Assembly: GCA_934320845.1 (NCBI GenBank)
Contig: CAKRFU010000017.1
Location: 1-59,412 of the forward strand
Length of the DNA: 59,412 bases
Origin: an uncultured Lachnospiraceae bacterium
GTDB lineage: Bacteria; Bacillota; Clostridia; Lachnospirales; Lachnospiraceae
Reading direction: 5' to 3'
Under the pieces are notes generated by a model. That model saw nothing but the letters and a program-made list of their open reading frames with translations, was not told the origin of the DNA and did no database searches. The position numbers were made by a program, and so were the translations under genes. Below are positions 27,356 through 37,096 of this stretch, in pieces (within the stretch, counting starts at the first letter, position 1; each line of letters starts with the position of its first letter).

Positions 27356-28792
27356 TTGAAAAATATTTTATTTGTAGCATCAGAGTGTGTTCCTTTTATT
27401 AAAACAGGAGGATTAGCGGATGTAGTGGGGTCACTGCCAAAGTGTTTTGACAAAAAGAAGTATGATGTAAGGGTTATGATACCAAAGTATGCATGTATTC
27501 CTGATGAATGGAAAAACAAGATGGTTTACAAAACTCATTTTTATATAGATTTGGCTTGGCGTAAACAGTATGTAGGTATCATGGAAATGCAGCATGAGGG
27601 TGTAACCTTTTATTTTGTAGATAATGAGTTTTACTTTGCAGGACCAAAGCCATATGGTTATATACATGAGGATATAGAGAAATTTGCATTTTTCTGTAAA
27701 GCAGCATTATCATCACTTCCGAGTCTTGATTTTCACCCGGATGTAATTCATTGTCATGACTGGCAGACAGGACTTATCCCAGTGTATCTTCACGATATGT
27801 TTCAGGAGAATCCGTTCTATACAAACATTAAGACAATCATGACTATACATAATCTTAAATTTCAGGGTGTGTGGGATTTACAGAAAGTAAAAGACATTAC
27901 AGGTATAAATCCATCATTTTTTACATCAGATAAGCTTGAGGCTTATGGTGATGCGAACTACCTTAAGGGTGGCATAGTTTATGCCGATTTAGTTACTACA
28001 GTTAGTGATTCATACGCTGAAGAGATTAAGATGCCGTTTTATGGAGAAAAACTGGATGGTCTTATGCGTGCAAGAGACAATTCCCTTTTTGGAATAGTAA
28101 ACGGACTAGACTATGATGAGTACAATCCTGAGACGGATCCTCTTATCTATAAAAATTATTCGGCAAAGACATTTAGAAGAGAAAAAATTAGAAATAAAAG
28201 AGCACTCCAAAGAGAACTTGGACTTGAGGAAAATGACAAAAAATTCATGATAGGTATTGTTTCAAGACTTACTGACCAGAAAGGTCTTGATTTGGTTGAT
28301 TATGTCATTGAAGAGATATGTGCCGAAGATACACAGCTTGTTGTGCTTGGTACAGGCGAAGAAAAATATGAGCATTTATTCAGACACTATGAGTGGAAGT
28401 ACCATGACAGAGTATCTGCAAATATTTATTACTCAAATGAGCGTTCTCATAAGATTTATGCAGCATGTGATGCATTTCTTATGCCGTCACTTTTTGAACC
28501 ATGTGGACTTAGCCAGTTGATGAGTCTCAGATATGGAACAGTTCCTATTGTAAGAGAAACCGGAGGACTTAAAGACACTGTAGAGCCATATAATGAATAC
28601 GAGAGCAAGGGAACCGGATTTTCATTCTGCAATTATAATGCACATGAAATGTTGAATACGATTCGCTATGCAAAAGATGTATATTTCAACCGTAAGCGTG
28701 AGTGGAACAAGATTATTGACAGAGGAATGGCAAAAGATTTTTCGTGGGGACAGTCAGCACTCAAATATGCGGAATTATATGACAGATTATAA
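27356..28792 (+). CDS. glgA: Glycogen synthase
   Basis: GT5 glycosyltransferase (478 aa) extending alpha-1,4-glucan from ADP-glucose. The N-terminal KTGGLADVVGSLPK binds the nucleotide sugar, and FHPDVIHCHDWQTGLIPVYL and the C-terminal LFEPCGLSQL are typical. The start is TTG at 27356 after AAGGAGGT; no ATG fits. It has its own promoter downstream of spo0A and no other glg gene is near. Glycogen-like granulose is known in sporulating clostridia, so a link with spo0A is plausible but only inferred. Confidence 0.95.
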   Translation: MKNILFVASECVPFIKTGGLADVVGSLPKCFDKKKYDVRVMIPKYACIPDEWKNKMVYKTHFYIDLAWRKQYVGIMEMQHEGVTFYFVDNEFYFAGPKPYGYIHEDIEKFAFFCKAALSSLPSLDFHPDVIHCHDWQTGLIPVYLHDMFQENPFYTNIKTIMTIHNLKFQGVWDLQKVKDITGINPSFFTSDKLEAYGDANYLKGGIVYADLVTTVSDSYAEEIKMPFYGEKLDGLMRARDNSLFGIVNGLDYDEYNPETDPLIYKNYSAKTFRREKIRNKRALQRELGLEENDKKFMIGIVSRLTDQKGLDLVDYVIEEICAEDTQLVVLGTGEEKYEHLFRHYEWKYHDRVSANIYYSNERSHKIYAACDAFLMPSLFEPCGLSQLMSLRYGTVPIVRETGGLKDTVEPYNEYESKGTGFSFCNYNAHEMLNTIRYAKDVYFNRKREWNKIIDRGMAKDFSWGQSALKYAELYDRL

Positions 28793-28861
28793 AATTAAAA
28801 AATTAAGCGTATTTATATTATATGATAAATTAAATATTATATAATTTATAACATGTAGTCA

Positions 28862-28913
28862 GAGCTGAACTATTAGATATAATTTTATATTTAACCGGTT
28901 CAGCTCATTTTAG
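28862..28913 (+). terminator. Terminator after glgA
   Basis: GAGCTGAAC (28862-28870) pairs with GTTCAGCTC (28898-28906) across a long AT-rich loop and is followed by ATTTT. Confidence 0.65.
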
Positions 28914-28943
28914 GTAGATTCTGTCGTGATATTGGATTATTTT

Positions 28944-28983
28944 ATGATACTGAGGTCAAAAGGTATTTTTACCCTGGCATCAT
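28944..28983. repeat. Dispersed imperfect palindrome, copy 2
   Basis: Left arm ATGATACTGAGGTCAAAA (28944-28961) and right arm TTTTACCCTGGCATCAT (28967-28983). Read on the other strand, the right arm begins ATGATGCCAGGGT, the same as the left arm of copy 1. It lies between the glgA terminator and rsuA. Confidence 0.55.
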
Positions 28984-29028
28984 ATTATTATGTTTAATAC
29001 GGCATGGAAATTAATCAGGGAGATAAAA

Positions 29029-29745
29029 ATGATGAGATTAGATAAATACCTTACGGAAATGTCTGTAGGGTCAAGAAGTTCTGTAAAAAAAATAATTAAA
29101 TCCGGCAGAGTTTATGTGGATGGAAGTGAAGTAGTGAAGCCTGAAACAAAGGTTGATGAGAAGGCATCGCAGGTTATGGTAGATGGCAGAGAAATTTGTT
29201 ATAATAAATATGAATATTATATGTTAAACAAACCGAAAGGCTTCGTATCAGCAACAAATGACAGAGAGCATAAAACAGTTATTGATATAATACAGTCATC
29301 TCATAAAAAAGATTTATTTCCGGTTGGCAGACTTGATATAGATACGGAAGGTCTTTTGTTAATTACAAATAACGGAGAACTCGCACATAAATTGTTATCA
29401 CCAAAAAAACATGTTGAAAAGAAATATTATGTTGAAGTACAGGGAATACTTGATGAGAATGATGTAAGGCTTGTATGGGAAGGCTTGGATATTGGAGAAG
29501 AAAAACTGACGCTTCCGGCAAAACTGTCAAATATAAAAACAAATGAACAAAATGGTGCATCATCTTGTTTTTTAACAATACATGAGGGAAAATTTCATCA
29601 GGTAAAAAGAATGATGAAAAAACTTGGAAAATCGGTGACATATCTTAAGAGAGTGAGTATGGGAAATCTTGTATTGGATGAGAATTTAAAAACAGGTGAA
29701 TACAGGGAACTGACAAAAGCCGAGATTGATAAAATGATGATGTAA
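29029..29745 (+). CDS. rsuA: 16S rRNA pseudouridine synthase (RsuA family)
   Basis: Protein of 238 residues with an N-terminal S4 domain (MRLDKYLTEMSVGSRSSVKK) and an RsuA/RluB-type catalytic domain. The catalytic Asp is in the motif VGRLDIDTEGLLLITN. MLNKPKGFVSA and the C-terminal KFHQVKRMMKKLGK are typical. RsuA modifies 16S rRNA; an RluB-type 23S target is possible and cannot be separated by eye. AGGGAGA lies before the adjacent ATGs at 29029 and 29032. Confidence 0.9.
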   Translation: MMRLDKYLTEMSVGSRSSVKKIIKSGRVYVDGSEVVKPETKVDEKASQVMVDGREICYNKYEYYMLNKPKGFVSATNDREHKTVIDIIQSSHKKDLFPVGRLDIDTEGLLLITNNGELAHKLLSPKKHVEKKYYVEVQGILDENDVRLVWEGLDIGEEKLTLPAKLSNIKTNEQNGASSCFLTIHEGKFHQVKRMMKKLGKSVTYLKRVSMGNLVLDENLKTGEYRELTKAEIDKMMM

Positions 29746-29845
29746 GTCATACAGAGATAACGAAAAAGAACTTTGAAGTTTTAAGAATATAAGATGTAAA
29801 TAGAAATATTTAGTTAAAACAAATAAAAATATTTAGTTAAATATC

Positions 29846-29874
29846 TTGACCACCAATTAGAAATAGGGTAAAAT
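29846..29874 (+). promoter_or_regulatory. Promoter of tRNA-Thr
   Basis: TTGACC (29846-29851), a 17-bp spacer and TAAAAT (29869-29874), 12 bp before the tRNA. A direct repeat containing AAATATTTAGTTAAA lies just upstream (about 29803-29842). Confidence 0.75.
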
Positions 29875-29885
29875 AATAAGGCAGT

Positions 29886-29958
29886 GCTGAAATAGCTCAG
29901 TTGGTAGAGCACTTCACTCGTAATGAAGGGGTCGTGGGTTCGAGTCCCATTTTCAGCT
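29886..29958 (+). tRNA. tRNA-Thr, anticodon CGT
   Basis: Acceptor arms GCTGAAA (29886-29892) and TTTCAGC (29951-29957) pair fully. The D arm is AGCTCAGTTGGTAGAGC, and the anticodon stem CTTCA/TGAAG closes loop CTCGTAA with anticodon CGT, which reads ACG (Thr). The T arm contains GGGTTCGAGTCCC. CCA is not encoded. Length 73 nt. It is followed by its own terminator, so it is a single-gene transcript. Confidence 0.95.
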
Positions 29959-29966
29959 TAGACAGA

Positions 29967-30010
29967 AAAGTACCGGAAAGCCTTAAATAAAGGGATTCGG
30001 TACTTTTTTT
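29967..30010 (+). terminator. Terminator of tRNA-Thr
   Basis: AAAGTACCG (29967-29975) pairs with CGGTACTTT (29998-30006) followed by a T-run. Confidence 0.88.
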
Positions 30011-30107
30011 GTGCTCGAAATTTCATCGAACATACTTGCGATTTTTTCTGCTTTTTGCTAGAATTTCTTTTATAGTTATGGTAACTGGTTTGTAACCAAG
30101 ACTATTG

Positions 30108-30144
30108 ACAGATTATCGGAAACAGATTATCGGAAACAGATTAT
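30108..30144. repeat. Short tandem repeat, 14-bp unit
   Basis: The unit ACAGATTATCGGAA occurs twice in full (30108-30121 and 30122-30135), followed by a 9-base partial copy. Possibly a replication-slippage product; function unknown. Confidence 0.85.
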
Positions 30145-30263
30145 TATACATATAAAGAAAGAGCGACTGACCACAAGTGTGGTTTAGCTCCCACTAGATA
30201 ATTGTTGATGCTATGATTTGAAATGTAGGATCTTGTGCTCCTATATAACATTGAGGTCTTGAT

Positions 30264-30448
30264 ATGAATAAAGAAGCAGGCAAAAGTGAGGCTGATATTA
30301 TGATGAATACAAATATTGAGTATAATAAACATGATGTTTTTGCCGACTTGGAATCATCTTTGAAAGAAGTAAAGTTAATGCGAGTAGAAAAAAGGCAAAG
30401 AGAAGTTGGGCTGATTTTAAAAAACGTATGAAAGATGAGATGTCATAG
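30264..30448 (+). pseudogene. Frameshifted type II antitoxin remnant
   Basis: ATG 30264 opens a 55-codon frame (MNKEAGKSEADIMMNTNIEY, then DVFADLESSLKEVKLMR) that ends at TGA 30429-30431. In another frame the sequence continues as RSWADFKKRMKDEMS to TAG 30446-30448. Joined, these resemble the short antitoxin that precedes RelE/HigB-type toxins. The switch can be explained by loss of one A in the GAAAAAAGG run at about 30390-30400. A degenerate toxin follows 9 nt later. The family call rests on context and residue pattern. Confidence 0.6.
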
Positions 30449-30457
30449 GAGAAATAA

Positions 30458-30717
30458 ATGTAATTTGAGATTATACCAACAGAGCAATTTGAAAGTTATA
30501 TGCAATATTATCTTAAAAAGAAGAAATATAAGCAGATACTTGATGATGTAGACAAAATAGTCCAAAAGCTGGAAAATAAAATGGATATCGCTTAATCTAC
30601 TATGTAGTTAAAAATGACCATGAAATCTATTTGCTTACCATTTATTACAAGAAAGAAGATAATAACATTCCAAGTAATAAAGAAATCGAGAGATTAGTGA
30701 AAGAATATTGTTTGTAG
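30458..30717 (+). pseudogene. Decayed RelE/HigB-like toxin
   Basis: AGGAGA precedes ATG 30458, but the second codon is TAA. The frame then reads FEIIPTEQFESYMQYYLKKK and on to KLENKMDIA before another stop. A second frame supplies RLIYYVVKNDHEIYLLTIYY and NKEIERLVKEYCL, the typical C-terminal strand-helix ending of RelE-like ribonuclease toxins. So there is an early nonsense codon plus a frameshift or small deletion between about 30585 and 30595, removing part of the core. The toxin is surely inactive. Confidence 0.75.
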
Positions 30718-31074
30718 TTATAAAATAATCGTTCTACTTTTTGTATATAGTAGGACGATTATTTTTGTTATAATTGTTTATTAAGCGTTTCTTCTTTGGA
30801 CTTTTTGTGTTTGGTTCATTACGTGTTTGTGGTTTTGATGCTGATGTATGTACAACAACGTACATATAGAAGTTGATAACACAACATACATATAATATAA
30901 TAATATTATCGAAAGACAATAACAGGGTATGCGGAGAAAGGAGATATAGCCGGAGATAAGCAGATTTTCAAGATTTATTGTATATCCCGGGGCTGTTTTC
31001 ACAGGTACAACTTGATAAAAGCAGAACGTGTGTATTTTGGAACGATAGAATTGATTTGGCAAGTGATACGATTT
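30718..31074. other. Non-coding stretch after the decayed toxin
   Basis: Holds the terminator at 30722-30767 and a perfect inverted repeat TATGTAC/GTACATA (30847-30866). I see no gene here. A TTG at 31012 in frame with the next gene could extend it, but that extension does not look like the family. Confidence 0.5.
30722..30767 (+). terminator. Terminator of the toxin-antitoxin remnant
   Basis: AAAATAATCGT pairs with ACGATTATTTT, with inner pairing TCTAC/GTAGG, followed by TTTTTG. It may work in both directions. Confidence 0.8.
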
Positions 31075-31656
31075 ATGAGTATGGAAAACAAAGAGAAAAT
31101 TGAAATAGAGATAATTAAAAGTAACAGAAAAACAATTGCCATCGAAGTAAGAACAGATTTAAGAGTTATAGTAAGAGCACCTAAAAGAGCATCCAATAGA
31201 GAAATAATGAAGTTTGTTGAGCAAAAGCAGGATTGGATTGCCAAGCATCTTGCACAGATGCAAATAAGATATGAGGAAGTATGGAGAAGAAAAGAAGAAC
31301 TGTTTACAGATGATGACATCAGAAAAATGAAAGACGAGGCAAAAAAGATTATACCGGATAGAGTAAAATATTATGCTGATATTATGGGAGTTACGTTTGG
31401 AAAAATAACGATTAAAAATCAAAAAACAAGATGGGGCAGCTGCAGCAGTAAGGGAAATTTAAATTTTAACTGTCTGTTGATGTTGACACCAGAAAGAGTA
31501 AGGGATTATGTAGTTATACATGAACTTTGCCACTTGCGGCAGATGAATCATTCAAAACTGTTTTGGGCGGAGGTAGAGAAAGTTATGCCCGACTATAAGG
31601 TTTACAGACAATGGCTTAGCCAAAATGGAAATATTCTGATTGAGCGCATGAAATAA
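31075..31656 (+). CDS. YgjP-like metallopeptidase domain protein
   Basis: Putative zinc metallopeptidase of the YgjP/DUF45 type (193 aa). An N-terminal beta domain (IEIIKSNRKTIAIEVRTDLR) is followed by a helical linker, the strand motif TRWGSCSSKGNLNFN and the zinc site His149-Glu150-x2-His153 with His159 downstream (HELCHLRQMNHSKLFW). Substrates of the family are unknown. The start is uncertain: ATG 31075 or 31081 gives the usual family N-terminus but neither has a good ribosome site; a TTG at 31012 would add 21 residues that do not look conserved. Confidence 0.87.
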   Translation: MSMENKEKIEIEIIKSNRKTIAIEVRTDLRVIVRAPKRASNREIMKFVEQKQDWIAKHLAQMQIRYEEVWRRKEELFTDDDIRKMKDEAKKIIPDRVKYYADIMGVTFGKITIKNQKTRWGSCSSKGNLNFNCLLMLTPERVRDYVVIHELCHLRQMNHSKLFWAEVEKVMPDYKVYRQWLSQNGNILIERMK

Positions 31657-31742
31657 GTTTTTAGTAGTTGAAAATTTTATTTTTTAGTATAGGCTAATAC
31701 AGATGGAGGACAATTAGAAAATAAAAAGAAAAGAGGGGTAAG

Positions 31743-32498
31743 ATGGCAGGAACAATGATACACCTTGTTATAGCTGTACGGTTGGCAGATTTTATTAAAA
31801 ATAATGGGTATTTGATAAAAACAAAAAAATCAATTGAGGATGAAAATGGTACGGATTTTAACAGAAATATGTTTGTTGTCGGTAATATTTGTCCTGATGG
31901 GATAATGAATCATGAAAATTATGAAAGAAGTATGAAACTGCATACACACTTCAGAGATGGAATACCTGATGGGGATTTTGGAAAAGAGGGGAATATTGAA
32001 ATATTTGAGGAAAGGCTTAAAGGATTTTGGAAAGAACATTTAGAGGATGAAAAGTCTGTCGGCGGACTTTATCTTGGATATATAACTCATATGATGACTG
32101 ACAAACGATTTGTTTTGTATGAACGACCAAAATATTTTGAAAACATTTCTGTTATAGGTTTGACTGACCATGATAGAGAAACTTTTGTATATTTTAACAG
32201 AGATACCGATTTGGTTGACTTTAGGCTTATAAGAGAAATGCCAGAACTTTTAGAGACGAGAGATATATTGGAAAAAACGAGAGGATATTATATAAAGGAT
32301 ATGATAACAAGCACAGACCTCGACAAAAGCCGCAGATGGATATTAAAGCATTTTTTTGAAGAAGGACATGCGATTGAAGAAAGCAGATTTTTAGATTATA
32401 ATAGTATAGTAAAATTTATTGATGATACTGTCGAATATATAAAAAAGAGACTGCTCGATGAGAAATTTATAATTTCTGCGTGCCCTGCCAAACACTGA
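31743..32498 (+). CDS. Zinc-dependent phospholipase C-like protein
   Basis: Protein of 251 residues with a His-rich pattern: MIHLVIAVRLADF at the N-terminus, NMFVVGNICPDG, LHTHFRDG and GGLYLGYITHMMTD. This spacing of His and Asp residues is like zinc-dependent phospholipase C/P1-nuclease-type folds found in many uncharacterised clostridial proteins. No signal peptide is visible, so it is probably cytoplasmic and may not be a lipase. AGGGGT precedes the ATG. Function unproven. Confidence 0.65.
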   Translation: MAGTMIHLVIAVRLADFIKNNGYLIKTKKSIEDENGTDFNRNMFVVGNICPDGIMNHENYERSMKLHTHFRDGIPDGDFGKEGNIEIFEERLKGFWKEHLEDEKSVGGLYLGYITHMMTDKRFVLYERPKYFENISVIGLTDHDRETFVYFNRDTDLVDFRLIREMPELLETRDILEKTRGYYIKDMITSTDLDKSRRWILKHFFEEGHAIEESRFLDYNSIVKFIDDTVEYIKKRLLDEKFIISACPAKH

Positions 32499-32559
32499 CA
32501 ATAAGATTAAAGGTGTTTGCAGAATTGCGGAAGTTGCATGGCAATGGAGGATAAGTGAT

Positions 32560-33063
32560 ATGGGGGTTGAAAGACAGAATATATTAGAACAGATAGAGAA
32601 GAACATACCAACAGAGTGTCCGGATTGTTTTGAGAGATTGTATTTTAAGGGATCGGGAAAATATACATGTCCGAGATGTCATAAAATTTATTATGATTAT
32701 TTTGGTCTTATAAAAAAATATCTTGAAGAAAATGGACCGGCACCGGCGGTAGATATAGCAACTAATACAGGTATTAGTTTGGAAATTATAGATACGTTAT
32801 TAGAAGATGGAAGCCTTGAAATGCCTAAAGAATTTAAGGATGTAAAAAGATGTGAAAGATGTGGTGCATTTTTCCCGGTGGGAAGGTATTGTCAAAAGTG
32901 CATTGAGAGTACCAGCAAGGGGATTATGAACATATTTAAAGATGAAGAGGCACAGCGGAAAAAATTTGCAAAATCAAGATTTGACAGAGAGAATGAAACT
33001 AAAAGACAGTATGAAAAAGATAAGATGCATTATCTGAATCATATAAGAGATGACAGGAAATAG
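32560..33063 (+). CDS. Zinc-ribbon / winged-helix regulator-like protein
   Basis: Protein of 167 residues. Two Cys pairs at the N-terminus (CPDC...CPRC, about residues 20-40) form a zinc ribbon. A helical segment with IATNTGISLEIIDTLLEDG looks like a winged-helix DNA-binding region. A second Cys cluster (CERC...CQKC, about residues 101-120) follows, then a charged Lys/Arg/Glu tail. The layout is like YvyF-type proteins found in flagellar operons. GGAGGA precedes the ATG. A regulatory role is inference. Confidence 0.6.
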   Translation: MGVERQNILEQIEKNIPTECPDCFERLYFKGSGKYTCPRCHKIYYDYFGLIKKYLEENGPAPAVDIATNTGISLEIIDTLLEDGSLEMPKEFKDVKRCERCGAFFPVGRYCQKCIESTSKGIMNIFKDEEAQRKKFAKSRFDRENETKRQYEKDKMHYLNHIRDDRK

Positions 33064-33126
33064 CATAATAGTTAAAAGGGAAAATAACATTATATAGTTA
33101 GTGAAAAGAAAGTTATATAATCAAAT

Positions 33127-33166
33127 AAAAAAGGATGCCATACAATATATGACATCCTTTTTTTAT
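33127..33166. terminator. Bidirectional terminator between the zinc-ribbon gene and gdhA
   Basis: AAAAAAGGATG pairs with CATCCTTTTTTT. A- and T-runs on the two sides serve both convergent transcripts. Confidence 0.9.
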
Positions 33167-33226
33167 AAATTTTTAGTCAAAAACTATTTTAAATTCATAT
33201 AATTTATGATAAGAAATCAGCTAAAA

Positions 33227-34997
<1,771 letters not shown>

Positions 34998-35090
34998 AGA
35001 AAGTGAAAACTTTCTACTCCCACCCTATTATACGCTGGATAATGTATATTATCCGATAAAAAGAGCCTTCCCGGGCTCTTTTTATTTTTA
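34998..35090 (+). ncRNA. Candidate small structured RNA with terminator (unrecognised)
   Basis: Three helices follow each other: AGAAAGT/ACTTTCT with a GAAA tetraloop (34998-35015), GGATAAT/ATTATCC with a GTAT loop (35037-35054), and AAGAGCC/GGCTCTT (35061-35080) followed by TTTATTTTT. A CCCACCC stretch (35019-35025) lies unpaired between the first two. No plus-strand gene precedes it, since the nearest one ends at 33063 and has its own terminator, so this is either a small RNA or a leader of the HAD gene starting 52 nt later. It matches no riboswitch class I know. The 5' end is inferred from TATACT at 34984-34989. Confidence 0.6.
35057..35090 (+). terminator. Intrinsic terminator of the structured RNA
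   Basis: AAGAGCC (35061-35067) pairs with GGCTCTT (35074-35080), extended by flanking A and T runs, with a T-rich tail. Confidence 0.88.
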
Positions 35091-35141
35091 TGCTATAGAA
35101 AAATGCTATGTTATACCATTAAAATCAACAGGAGGATTATT

Positions 35142-35825
35142 ATGTTTAAATATATATTTTTTGACCTCGATGGAACATTGACGGATTCCAGCAAGGGAAT
35201 TATAAATTGTGTAAAATATGCAATGGATGCAGCCGGAGTTACTATTGAAAATGATGACGATTTGTTTGAATTTATAGGCCCGCCTCTTAATGACGGTTTT
35301 ATGACAATTTTGGGAATGAACAGAGAAGAGGCTGAAAGAGCAACAACAAAATTCAGAGAAAGGTATAATGTGACAGGACTTTTTGAAAATGAGCCATATG
35401 ATGGAATAAAAGAAGTGCTTGAAACATTATCAGAAAGAGGTTTTGTTTTAGCAGTAGCGACTTCTAAACCGGAGGAAACAGCAAAAAGAGTTTTAGAACA
35501 TTTTGAACTTACAAAATATTTTGATGAAATTGTCGGAAGCAGTGCTGAAGAAAACAGGAATACAAAGCAGGCGGTTATAGAAGAAGTTTTAAAAAGATTA
35601 AATATAATCGGGGCAGAAAAGCAAAGTGTACTTATGACAGGTGACAGAAGACATGATGTAATAGGAGCACATGCATGCGGTATTAAAGCTCTTGGAGTTT
35701 ATTATGGCTTTGCAAAAGATGGAGAACTTGAAGAAGCGGGTGCTGATTATATTGCAAAAAAAGTCAAAGATATATTAGATTTAGAAGAATTAAAATTATC
35801 ACTTAATAAACAGAAACAGTTGTGA
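35142..35825 (+). CDS. HAD hydrolase, phosphoglycolate phosphatase-like
   Basis: HAD phosphatase of 227 residues with a helical cap. Motif I is FFDLDGTLTDSSKGI, motif II the Thr of VATSKPEE, motif III a Lys of the NTKQAVIEE region and motif IV GDRRHDVIGAHACG. GPPLNDGFMTILG is in the cap, as in Gph-like proteins. Substrate unknown. AGGAGG precedes ATG 35142; an upstream in-frame ATG at 35103 has no ribosome site. It lies directly after the structured RNA and its terminator, so expression may depend on read-through or on a promoter hidden in between. Confidence 0.85.
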   Translation: MFKYIFFDLDGTLTDSSKGIINCVKYAMDAAGVTIENDDDLFEFIGPPLNDGFMTILGMNREEAERATTKFRERYNVTGLFENEPYDGIKEVLETLSERGFVLAVATSKPEETAKRVLEHFELTKYFDEIVGSSAEENRNTKQAVIEEVLKRLNIIGAEKQSVLMTGDRRHDVIGAHACGIKALGVYYGFAKDGELEEAGADYIAKKVKDILDLEELKLSLNKQKQL

Positions 35826-35893
35826 TATAATTTGTTAAAAACAGTGTGATGCTGTGAGAAAAATAGAAAGCAATGCAGAAATTGGAGATTAGC

Positions 35894-37024
35894 ATGAAAG
35901 ATAAAAATAATAGCAAGGGCATGAGTAAAACTGTATTTGTGACAGCGATTATTTGTGTTCTTATAGTAGGATTGATATCGGGAATTGTTGCCGGATATTT
36001 TATGAATCAGAATAAGAAAGAAGAAAAATCGTCTGAGCAGGTAAGTTCATACAGCAAAGATTTTGATGCCCTAAAATATATAGAAATTGGTGACTATAAA
36101 AATATTACTGTAAATGTAGGTGTGTCAGAGGATGATATAAAATCAGAGATAGATTCACTGCTTGAGGACAATACAAAGTATGAGAAGAAGCAGGGAAAAG
36201 TCAAAGACGGTGATAAGGTTTATGCGAAATATGCAGGTTATGTTAAAGGAAAGAAAATAGACGTCACATGTGGCGAAGATTATATAGATGTAGGTTTAGG
36301 TGACTGGCTTGAGGACTTTGAGAAAGCATTATCAGGCGCAAGGACAGGCAAAAAAGTGAAATTTACATGTAAAGTGCCAAAAGGAACTTATGATGATGAG
36401 AGAGTAGACGGGCATAAGGTTGATTTTGAAATTACGGTTAATTATATATGTGGAAAGAAAATTGTGCCAAAGTTTAACAACAAGTTTGTAAGTCGTATAT
36501 CTTCGGGAAAATACAAAACAGTTAGTGAATATAGAAAATACATCAAAGAAAAGCTGTTAAAAGAAAATAAAAACGACAGAGGAGATTATGCATGGTCGGA
36601 TGTCATGGAGTTATGCAATGTAATCAAATATCCTTCGGACATGATGGCACTTGCAGAAAAAGAAAATCTTCAGGGATATTATGATATGGCTGAAATTTAC
36701 GGTTATAGTGTTGATGAGGTATTGAAACAGTATGGATATAATAATCTTGAAGATTTTAAGAAATACGATTTGAAGGAACTTGCCAAGGATACCGTAAAAG
36801 AAAATCTTGCAGCAATGGCAATCGCCAAACTTGAAAATATTAAGTATAGTGATGAGGATTATAAGAGTGTACTTGATGAGGAATACGAGTATAACTCTGA
36901 AAAGTATGCGACTAAAAGCGATTATGAGAAGGAAAACAAAGAGGCTGTTATAAATGAAACTACTTTAAATGTAGTGAAAAAATGGCTTGCGGATAATTTA
37001 AAGTATGATTATTCAAAGGCATAG
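35894..37024 (+). CDS. Membrane-anchored FKBP/trigger factor-like protein
   Basis: Protein of 376 residues. A short cytoplasmic N-terminus is followed by one membrane helix (TVFVTAIICVLIVGLISGIV, about residues 13-36). The extracellular part has an N-terminal alpha/beta segment, an FKBP-type domain (about residues 95-190: KVKDGDKVYAKYAGYVKGK, GLGDWLEDFEKALSGARTGK) and a helical C-terminal region like that of trigger factor. The likely role is folding or prolyl isomerisation of exported proteins. ATG 35894 has GGAG upstream. It precedes a coiled-coil membrane protein and a two-component system. Confidence 0.82.
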   Translation: MKDKNNSKGMSKTVFVTAIICVLIVGLISGIVAGYFMNQNKKEEKSSEQVSSYSKDFDALKYIEIGDYKNITVNVGVSEDDIKSEIDSLLEDNTKYEKKQGKVKDGDKVYAKYAGYVKGKKIDVTCGEDYIDVGLGDWLEDFEKALSGARTGKKVKFTCKVPKGTYDDERVDGHKVDFEITVNYICGKKIVPKFNNKFVSRISSGKYKTVSEYRKYIKEKLLKENKNDRGDYAWSDVMELCNVIKYPSDMMALAEKENLQGYYDMAEIYGYSVDEVLKQYGYNNLEDFKKYDLKELAKDTVKENLAAMAIAKLENIKYSDEDYKSVLDEEYEYNSEKYATKSDYEKENKEAVINETTLNVVKKWLADNLKYDYSKA

Positions 37025-37096
37025 GACTAAAATAAAGAAAGACAACAGGTATAAGGTTTAAAATTATTTCAAAGGATATTTAAGCTGGGGTAAAAT

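Larger units (their letters stand above)
29959..30263. other. Non-coding stretch between tRNA-Thr and the decayed toxin-antitoxin locus
   Basis: Contains the tRNA terminator, a short tandem repeat (30108-30144) and a hairpin with CCACA/TGTGG inside GAGC/GCTC (30161-30190). No gene is supported. The hairpin looks like the remains of a longer palindrome. Confidence 0.5.

Noticed and set aside
30108..30144. CRISPR-like array near tRNA-Thr
   Set aside because: The repeat is a direct tandem of 14 bp without spacers; no cas gene is in the window.
31012..31074. TTG start giving a longer YgjP-like protein
   Set aside because: The 21 added residues are unlike the family N-terminus and there is no Shine-Dalgarno sequence at a good distance.
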